A stretch of DNA of 64,000 bases, from the NCBI RefSeq assembly GCF_045679555.1, contig NC_092122.1, positions 10,403,543 to 10,467,542 of the forward strand. The letters run 5' to 3'. Both the position numbers and the translations under genes were made by a program. Origin of the DNA: Salvelinus alpinus. Its lineage: Eukaryota > Chordata > Actinopteri > Salmoniformes > Salmonidae. Shown here one piece after another: positions 26,667 through 35,700 of this stretch (position 1 is the stretch's first letter; the number at the start of each line of letters is the position of its first letter). The notes under the pieces are model-generated. The model was not told where the DNA came from. It worked only from the letters and a program-made list of their open reading frames with translations, and ran no database searches.

Positions 26667-26725
<59 letters not shown>

Positions 26726-29700
26726 GTGTTTGTGTGGGCGTGGTTCCCAATCTCGGCCTGATTGTCTGCGCCAGCTGGAATCACTTATCTTCCCTTTATA
26801 TGTTCTGTAACCAGTGTTTCTTGTTGTCAGATCGTTGTTACTTCCCTGAGGTTGTGTCGTGTGTCCGTGCTCATTCTCTCGCCGCCCTTGTGTGGATTAT
26901 CTTCAGTGCTCCTTCCTACCCATCCGGACACACTCCCCTGGATTTCTCAGCACGCTATAATCGGAAGATGCGCCCTAGTCCCTGGGTCGGATTCCGTCTG
27001 AGTACAGTCTGTCTGTCCTGTTGCTGCTGTAAACTGTATTCATTAAACCATCGTTGCTTGCATCTTGCATCCGCCTCTGTATTGTCACACTAAGTGCCAG
27101 TATAGAGACAAAGTAGAGTCGCAATTCAACAGCTCAGACACAAGAGGTATGTGGCAGGGTCTACAGTCAATCACGGATTACAAAAAGAAAACCAGCCCCG
27201 TCGCGGACCAGGATGTCTTGCTCCCAGACAGACTAAATACCTTTTTTGCTCGCTTTGAGGACAATACAGTGCCACTGACACGGCCCGCTACCAAAACCTG
27301 CGGGCTCTCCTTCACTGCAGCCGAGGTGAGTAAAACATTTAAACGTGTTAACCCTCGCAAGGCTGCAGGCCCAGACGGCATTCCCAGCCGCGTCCTCAGA
27401 GCATGCGAAGACCAGCTGGCTGGTGTGTTTACGGACATATTCAATCAATCCTTATCCCAGTCTGCTGTTCCCACTTGCTTCAAGAGGGCCACCATTGTTC
27501 CTGTTCCCAAGAAAGCTAAGGTAACTGAGCTAAACGACTACCGCCCCGTAGCACTCACTTCCGTCATCATGAAGTGCTTTGAGAGACTAGTCAAGGACCA
27601 TATCACCTCCACCCTACCTGACACCCTAGACCCACTCCAATTTGCTTACCGACCCAATAGGTCCACAGACGACGCAATCACAACCACAATGCACACTGCC
27701 CTAACCCATCTGGACAAGAGGAATACCTATGTGAGAATGCTGTTCATCGACTACAGCTCAGCATTTAACACCACAGTACCCTCCAAACTCGTCATCAAGC
27801 TCGAGACCCTGGGTCTCGACCCCACCCTGTGCAACTGGGTACTGGACTTCCTGACGGGCCGCCCCCAGGTGGTGAGGGTAGGTAACAACATCTCCACCCC
27901 GCTGATCCTCAACACTGGGGCCCCACAAGGGTGCGTTCTGAGCCCTCTCCTGTACTCCCTGTTCACCCACAACTGCGTGGCCATGCACGCCTCCAACTCA
28001 ATCATCAAGTTTGAAGACCGAGAGACTGAAAAACAGCTTCTATCTCAAGGCCATCAGACTGTTAAACAGCCACCACTAACATTTAGTGGCCGCTGCCAAC
28101 ATACTGACTCAACTCCAGCCACTTTAATAATGGGAATTGATGGAAATGTATGTAAAAATGTATCACTAGCCACTTTAAACAATGCCACTTAATATAATGT
28201 TTACATACCCTACATTACTCATCTCATATGTATATGTATATACTGTACTCTATATCATCTACTGCATCTTGCCATCTTTATGTAATACATGTATCACTAG
28301 CCACTTTAAACTATGCCACTTTATGTTTATATACCCTACATTACTCATCTCATATGTATATACTGTACTCTATACCATCTACTGCATCTTGCCTATGCCG
28401 TTCTGTACCATCACTCATTCATATATCTTTATGTACATATTCTTTATCCCTTTACACTTGTGTGTATAAGGTAGTAGTTGTGGAATTGTTAGGTTAGATT
28501 ACTCGTTGGTTATTACTGCATTGTCGGAACTAGAAGCACAAGCATTTCACTACACTCGCATTAACATCTGCTAACCGTGTGTATGTGACAAATACAATTT
28601 TGATTTGAAGTGAGAAGAATAAGAGCACCACATTGAAGCTGCCCAGCAACACCCGAGAGAGTGGTAAGCAGCCTGAAACTCTTGAAACCTATAGCAGTAG
28701 CCATTGCACGGATTGAGGGAGACAATGCCATCCTGTCTGATATTCAGACTCTGCTTGCAGATGTAGAGAAGAAATCCGTACTGCTCTGCCCACTTCACTG
28801 TTGCTCCAAGCAGAGGAAACTGCAGTTCTGAAATACATCAAAAAGCGTGAAGACTTTGCCTGAAACCCATACACGCCGCAGCGAATACGTTGGACCCCAA
28901 GTATGCTGGCAAGAGCATCCTGTCTGGTGCAGAGATCAACAAGGCCTATGGTGTCATCACTACCGTGTCTCGCCACCTTGGCTTGGATGAGGGCAAGGTT
29001 CTTGGCAGTCTCGCGAAGTACACTTCCAAGCAAGGGCTTTGGGATGGAGATGCAATATGGCAGTCGTGCCAACATATCTCATCAGCCACCTGGTGGAAGG
29101 GACTTTGTGGATCTGAGGCTCTTTCCCCTGTTGCCTCCATCATCCTCCAAATCCCACCGACGTCAGCCGCCTCAGAGCGCAACTGGTCCTGGTTTAGGAA
29201 CACACACAGCACGCGAAAGGTTGACCAATACAAGGGTTGAAATATTGGTGACCACCCGGGCAAATTTTAGGCTTTTTGAGCCTGACAACGAGCCTGACAA
29301 CGAGCCATCCTCAACAAGGTTGGAAAGTGACAGTGAAGATGAGGCCTCAGATGTTCACGAGGTGGACATTGAGGAGGTCATTGAAGAGGTCCAGGGAGAA
29401 GACAAGGGGAAGACAACCAAAGCTTTAGTTTCTCGACTATCATTTTACAGATGTATGTTGAAAAATATTTTTGGGAGATGCGATGGATCATTGGGCATCA
29501 TTCAATATTCAGTGAAATCATCCCATGTGAAGAGTCAACTTATTTAATTAAAGTTTAATTCGGAATTAAATAGTTTTTGAAAATGTATATTGGAAGGATT
29601 TAATAATTTGCAATTATGTCTACTTATGATTGTCACGTCCGTCGTTAGAATGAGACCAAGGCGCAGCGTGGTATGCGTACATTCTCTTTTAATGAATGAA

Positions 29701-32700
29701 CACCGAACAAACCAACAAAATGAACAAACGAAACGTGAAGCTATACAACTAGCGCTGACAGGCAACTAAACATAGACTAGATCCCACAAACACAAATGAG
29801 GAAATGGCTACCTAAATATGATCCCCAATCATAGACAACGATAAACGGCTGCCTCTGATTGGGAACCATATCAGGCCACCATAGAAATACAAAAACACAG
29901 AGATGACCCACCCAAGTCACTGTCACGCCCCAACCAACACAGAGAAGAAACAGCTTACTATGGTCAGGGCGTGACAGTGTGCGGACTCCGACCGCAAAAC
30001 CTGACTCAATCGGGGAGGGTCTGGGTGGGCATCTATGATGGATGACGCAGGGCGAAGGGAGCGGCTCCGGTGCGGGACGAAGTACCCACTCCACTCGCAG
30101 ATACGTCTTCCTCCATGGCGGCTCTGGTGCGGGGATCATCGCCGGAAGCTCCGAACCGTGGGTCGTCGCTGGAGGCACCGGACCGTGGATCGTCCCCGGA
30201 GGCTCCGGACTGAGAACCCCCGCCGAAGGCTCTGGACTGCAGATCGTCGCTGGAGGCTCTGGACCGCCGACCGTCGCTGAAGGCTTCGTCGCTGGAGGCA
30301 CCGGACCGTGGATCATCGCCGGAGGCTCTGAACTGGGAACCACCACTGGAGGCTCGGACTGCAGATCGTCGCCGGAGGCTCCGGACCGGGGACCGTCGCT
30401 GGAGGCTCCGGACCGCAGACCGTCTCAGGAGGTTCCGGACCGCGGACCGTCTCAGGAGGTTCCGGACCGCGGACCGTCTCAGGAGGTTCCGGACCGTGGA
30501 CCGTCTCAGGAGGTTCCGGACCGTGGACCGTCGTTGGAGGTTCCGGACTGTGAAACGTCGCCGGAAGCTCTGGACCGGGAACTGTCGCCAGAAGCTCTGG
30601 ACTGGGAACTGTCACCGGAAGCTCTGGACTGGGAACTGTCACCGGAAGCTCTGGACTGGGAACTGTCACCGGAAGCTCTGGACTGGGAACTGTTGCCAGA
30701 AGCTCTGGACTGGGAACTGTCGCCGGAAGCTCTGGACTGTGGAGGCGCACTGGAGGCCTGATGCGTGGGACCGGTACAGGTGGCACCAGGCTGATGACAT
30801 GCACCTCAGGGCGAGTGCGGGGAAGAGGCACAGGACGTACTGGACTGTGGATGCGCACCGGAGACCTGATGTGTGGGACCGGTACAGGTGGCACCGGGCT
30901 GATGACACGCACCTCAGCACGCCCGCTCTGCAGCGCTCTCAATGCTAGCACCTCTCTCCGGAATCTTGCGTCGAGTTCCTCACTCAACTCCCTGACTGGC
31001 TCTGGTTCACTCCTCGGCTCCGCCGACTGCTCCATGTGCCCACCAATTTATTTTTTATTGGGGTTTCTGTGGCCTTCCTCCCCAACGTCGTTGCTGTCCT
31101 CTCATGCTCCTAGGCGACTCCCGCCAAGGAAGGCGATCCTGTCCTGCCAGGATTTCCTCCCAAGTACAGGATCTCTTCCCAAGTCCAGGATACTTCCTCC
31201 TCCTAGGCACGCTACTTGGTCCTTTGTTGGTGGGATCTTCTGTCACGTCCGTCGTTAGAATGAGACCAAGGCGCAGCGTGGTATGCGTACATTCTCTTTT
31301 AACGAATGAACACCGAACAAACCAACAAAATGAACAAACGAAACGTGACGCTATACAACTAGCGCTGACAGGCAACTAAACATAGACAAGATCCCACAAA
31401 CACAAATGAGGAAATGGCTACCTAAATATGATCCCCAATCATAGACAACGATAAACGGCTGCCTCTGATTGGGAACCATATCAGGCCACCATAGAAATAC
31501 AAAAACACAGAGATGACCCACCCAAGTCACTGTCACGCCCCAACCAACACAGAGAAGAAACAGCTTACTATGGTCAGGGCGTGACAGTGTGCGGACTCCG
31601 ACCGCAAAACCTGACTCAATCGGGGAGGGTCTGGGTGGGCATCTATGATGGATGACGCAGGGCGAAGGGAGCGGCTCCGGTGCGGGACGAAGTACCCACT
31701 CCGCTCGCAGATACGTCTTCCTCCATGGCGGCTCTGGTGCGGGGATCATCGCCGGAAGCTCCGAACCGTGGGTCGTCGCTGGAGGCACCGGACCGTGGAT
31801 CGTCCCCGGAGGCTCCGGACTGAGAACCCCCGCCGAAGGCTCTGGACTGCAGATCGTCGCTGGAGGCTCTGGACCGCCGACCGTCGCTGAAGGCTTCGTC
31901 GCTGGAGGCACCGGACCGTGGATCATCGCCGGAGGCTCTGAACTGGGAACCACCACTGGAGGCTCGGACTGCAGATCGTCGCCGGAGGCTCCGGACCGGG
32001 GACCGTCGCTGGAGGCTCCGGACCGCAGACCGTCTCAGGAGGTTCCGGACCGCGGACCGTCTCAGGAGGTTCCGGACCGTGGACCGTCTCAGGAGGTTCC
32101 GGACCGTGGACCGTCGTTGGAGGTTCCGGACTGTGAAACGTCGCCGGAAGCTCTGGACCGGGAACTGTCGCCAGAAGCTCTGGACTGGGAACTGTCACCG
32201 GAAGCTCTGGACTGGGAACTGTCACCGGAAGCTCTGGACTGGGAACTGTCACCGGAAGCTCTGGACTGGGAACTGTTGCCAGAAGCTCTGGACTGGGAAC
32301 TGTCGCCGGAAGCTCTGGACTGTGGAGGCGCACTGGAGGCCTGATGCGTGGGACCGGTACAGGTGGCACCAGGCTGATGACATGCACCTCAGGGCGAGTG
32401 CGGGGAAGAGGCACAGGACGTACTGGACTGTGGATGCGCACCGGAGACCTGATGTGTGGGACTGGTACAGGTGGCACCGGGCTGATGACACGCACCTCAG
32501 CACGCCCGCTCTGCAGCGCTCTCAATGCTAGCACCTCTCTCCGGAATCTTGCGTCGAGTTCCTCACTCAACTCCCTGACTGGCTCTGGTTCACTCCTCGG
32601 CTCCGCCGACTGCTCCATGTGCCCACCAATTTATTTTTTATTGGGGTTTCTGTGGCCTTCCTCCCCAACGTCGTTGCTGTCCTCTCATGCTCCTAGGCGA

Positions 32701-35700
32701 CTCCCGCCAAGGAAGGCGATCCTGTCCTGCCAGGATTTCCTCCCAAGTCCAGGATCTCTTCCCAAGTCCAGGATACTTCCTCCTCCTAGGCACGCTACTT
32801 GGTCCTTTGTTGGTGGGATCTTCTGTCACGTCCGTCGTTAGAATGAGACCAAGGCGCAGCGTGGTATGCGTACATTCTCTTTTAACGAATGAACACCGAA
32901 CAAACCAACAAAATGAACAAACGAAACGTGACGCTATACAACTAGCGCTGACAGGCAACTAAACATAGACAAGATCCCACAAACACAAATGAGGAAATGG
33001 CTACCTAAATATGATCCCCAATCAGAGACAACGATAAACGGCTGCCTCTGATTGCGAACAATATCAGGCCACCATAGAAATACAAAAACACCTAGATGAC
33101 CTACCCAAGTCACTATCACGCCCCAACCAACACAGAGAAAAAACAGCTTACTATGGTCAGGGCGTGACAATGATAAGGTAAAAGGTTTATGTTTCTGTCT
33201 CCATATATGGTAAATATATCAAATGCAAAAAACATCTACATTTAAATGATATTAATATTAATTTGCATATATTTCCATGAATTCCCATATATTCCTGTTA
33301 ATTCCCATATATTCCCGTTAATTCCCACGAACAGTTTCCACCTCTAAATTAGGGTCGGGCAATATGGCAAAAATAGTACATCACGGTTAAAAAATTTTTT
33401 TTTTACGGTATGACGATATTTATGTTTTCTAATAATAAAAGTTCAAAATTTGCTTTATGAGTAGTGTCTCAACACATACATTCTAAGTGATTTCAATGGG
33501 TCTTTCTCCATTCTGATTGTTTTATACTGTTCAATTCAACTTCAACCAAAAAAATGTCATAATTTTCATAAATTTCTGCATTTGAGATCATGTCTACTCT
33601 GCCACGTAGGGCTACACAATATGGGCAAGCAATCTGGGCCTCATTTTTAACCAAATGTTGCAATTTAGAGCAAAACACTTGGGTTAACTGTTGGAATAAT
33701 GGAAATAGAATGTCTATTATAATTATTTATTTACTATATAATAGTGGGCACTTTGAATACAGTGCTGTTTGACATGACAATGAATGAAAATGCCAGGGAG
33801 GAGTTGTGTCAGGGTAGGATCTTAAGTGTTTATATGCCTTTTCTAGGGGACCTTATAATCTTTGGCTACATTGAATGTTTTCTCTTAGCTACTTCATGTA
33901 GCTAACACATTCTTGCTTTGTGTTTACCTATTTAATTTAGAAGATACTGTTGCACAAACAACATGCTGATATAGGTCTACACCATCACTGGTATTCTCAG
34001 GCTGTATAGCTAATTACGCTTGCTCTTACTCAGTGCATTTATTAGCTAGATAGCTAGCGATTAGCATTAGCGTCTAACAATCAGCGGCTAATAAGATTTA
34101 GGAACAACTAGATAAGAAAAGACAAACGAGCTGTTTGCAGATGTAAGAAACACAAGCTAATAGTGTAATTATAGAATGCTAGTAGATTTATATTAAGAAG
34201 CAAAGTGACAACTGTATCGTTGTCATCAACATTGTTGCATGTGCTGCATAGACCAGGCAGACTGAATGCAAGTGTCTCGTGGTTGAGGAAAAACAAATGC
34301 GCTCCTTGAGTGACACAAGCTGGGCATACTAGGTCTGTGTGGAAAGCGCATGAAGAGAGTGATGACTCAAGTAGCGAAGTAAACTATAAAAATGGGTGTT
34401 ACACACTGCGTATTACATTTAACAAACCAAACATTCAAATACCGTTATAGAAGGTAAAGTAAAAACCCAAACCGGTCCGTGCATCAATATCGTAAAAACG
34501 GTATACAGCCCTGCCCTACTCTGAATATTCCACAAAATGTGCAACCCCGGGTGCCAAAATGTTTAACTATTACATTCCAGAGAGCCTTTAAAAGAGCCTT
34601 CATTGGGTTGGCCCACAGATGTGGCAGGTTCCTGTCATGTCAAATAGTGTCCACTGCCAAATTGTGTTCAACCCCTGTTTCACAATAGGCTAAAACAGGG
34701 TCACACATGGTGTTGTTTGGTAATTTTAAAAATCTTCATGGTATCAAAAGTATACACCTCACACACATATGGTTATTGGCGCAAATTGAAGAAGACACCT
34801 GTACCATGTCAGATATTGAGTTGAAATGCAGTCTGAGTTTACATCCCAATATTACACTAATATACAACACAGAAGCTCAAAAAATAAAAAACTCTAGTTT
34901 GTTTTTGAGGTGTGCATGAAGAGTACTATTCAAAGATGCTCTGTTGGTCAATATTTCCCTTCGGTGAATCCCTATCATCTTGTCAACAAGCAGATATCTT
35001 TTACCAATCTGTCTGTATAGGCTTTTATCCATAACAAGTCCCAGGCATCAAATCTTCTGTTTCTGGAGTATGAATCCTCTTAATGTACAAGTATACACCC
35101 GAATCTGTCACAGGGCCTTACCCCCAATCCACTCCTTAATGCTGTGTGCCAAGCAGAGAGGAATCAGGTCCCATTTATAGTCTTTGGTAGGACTTACCCG
35201 GGGATTGAACTCCCAACCTTCCAATCTCAGGTTGGGAGGCTGCTGAGGTTGTTTTACATTTCAAAAATCTCTCCAAAATGTATTTAAAAATATATATATT
35301 TCTATCAACTTATATAAAAACAAAAAAATTATGGCCAAAATGACATTCTTTGATTATAGACAATAACTTTTTCATGTTTTCATGAGTGTTTGAGTTTAGG
35401 TCCATAACTGGCCTCTGTCTGCTTAGACTGCTTTCAGGGTAAGGTAACATGGTTTCTTTCAGCATTTCTCAAACAGGGATCGGTGATTAGGCCCTCTTCC
35501 TCTGGGGACCATTTGGGTAAAGAATAATTGCCCATTGCTTTTTTAAATTAAAAACACACATTTTTCTTTACTAACACATAGGCTATGATTGATTTAAGAC
35601 AGCTTGATTGTCCATGTTATTACTATTTCATTCTCTATTTTAGGACACCTGGTAGTATCTGAAACAAATGTGTAAAAACTATTTGATGAAACTGCACTAA

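Larger units (their letters stand above)
20266..27089 (+). mobile_element. Ty3/Gypsy chromodomain LTR retrotransposon, complete, interrupted by Tc1
   Basis: LTRs 20266-20714 (449 bp) and 26621-27089 (469 bp) both start tgtcacgg and end gtcaca. They are flanked by a perfect 5-bp duplication ctaag (20261-20265 and 27090-27094). A polypurine tract, aggggggggggtta, lies just before the right LTR (26606-26619). gag is at 20733-21680, and pol starts at 21686 in another frame. Outside a CT microsatellite the two LTRs look identical by eye: a 79-codon stretch read from each is the same, and the 20-bp length difference is all in the CT run. The insertion is therefore very recent. A Tc1 (22301-23905) interrupts pol. 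Confidence 0.95.
19905..28608 (+). mobile_element. L2/CR1-like LINE, split by the Gypsy element
   Basis: Two halves of one LINE. The upstream half (19905-20265) codes the pre-RT region ([36 protein letters not shown]). The downstream half (27090-28608) continues it exactly across the 5-bp duplication ctaag. It ends in the 3' tail gacaaatacaattttgattt, which resembles salmonid SINE tails. It sits inside the hAT element, whose transposase resumes at 28609. Confidence 0.82.
29631..33169 (-). mobile_element. Tandem LTR element: LTR-body-LTR-body-LTR
   Basis: Three 346-bp LTRs (29631-29976, 31241-31586, 32824-33169), each tgtcacg...gtgaca, separated by two nearly identical bodies of 1264 bp (29977-31240) and 1237 bp (31587-32823). 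The whole array is flanked by a single perfect 5-bp duplication atgat (29626-29630 and 33170-33174). It therefore inserted as one unit, or grew by unequal exchange inside one insertion. By comparison with the solo LTR at 16914 it is oriented on the minus strand. The bodies lack reverse transcriptase, integrase and a clear polypurine tract, so this is a non-autonomous element. Confidence 0.88.
16527..34548 (+). mobile_element. hAT transposon (BED-type), about 18 kb because of nested insertions
   Basis: The left end (tagggttgcaaagggtcaga, 16527-16530 onward) and right end (tttgtgcaacccc-like, to 34548) are inverted at the termini. The flanking 8-mers gggtgtga (16519-16526) and gggtgcca (34549-34556) agree at 6 of 8 positions. 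Transposase pieces in one orientation appear in order at 18151-18976 (BED finger and N-terminal core), 19797-19905 (middle) and 28609-29300 (C-terminal dimerisation region). All are separated by other elements, which shows a single hAT copy that was later bombarded. Native length is perhaps 3-4 kb by inference. The exact ends are less certain than the coding pieces. Confidence 0.65.

Noticed and set aside
26620-27093. 157-codon frame over the Gypsy right LTR (and its match in the left LTR)
   Set aside because: LTR sequence with a CT run; the frame is identical in both LTRs because they are copies, not because it is a gene.
30042-30761. 239-codon plus-strand frame in the tandem element
   Set aside because: Antisense to the gag-position frame; open because the 27-bp repeats keep all frames in phase.
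29631-33169. Segmental duplication of host DNA
   Set aside because: The repeated units are bounded by TG...CA LTRs and one 5-bp target duplication, so it is a retroelement.
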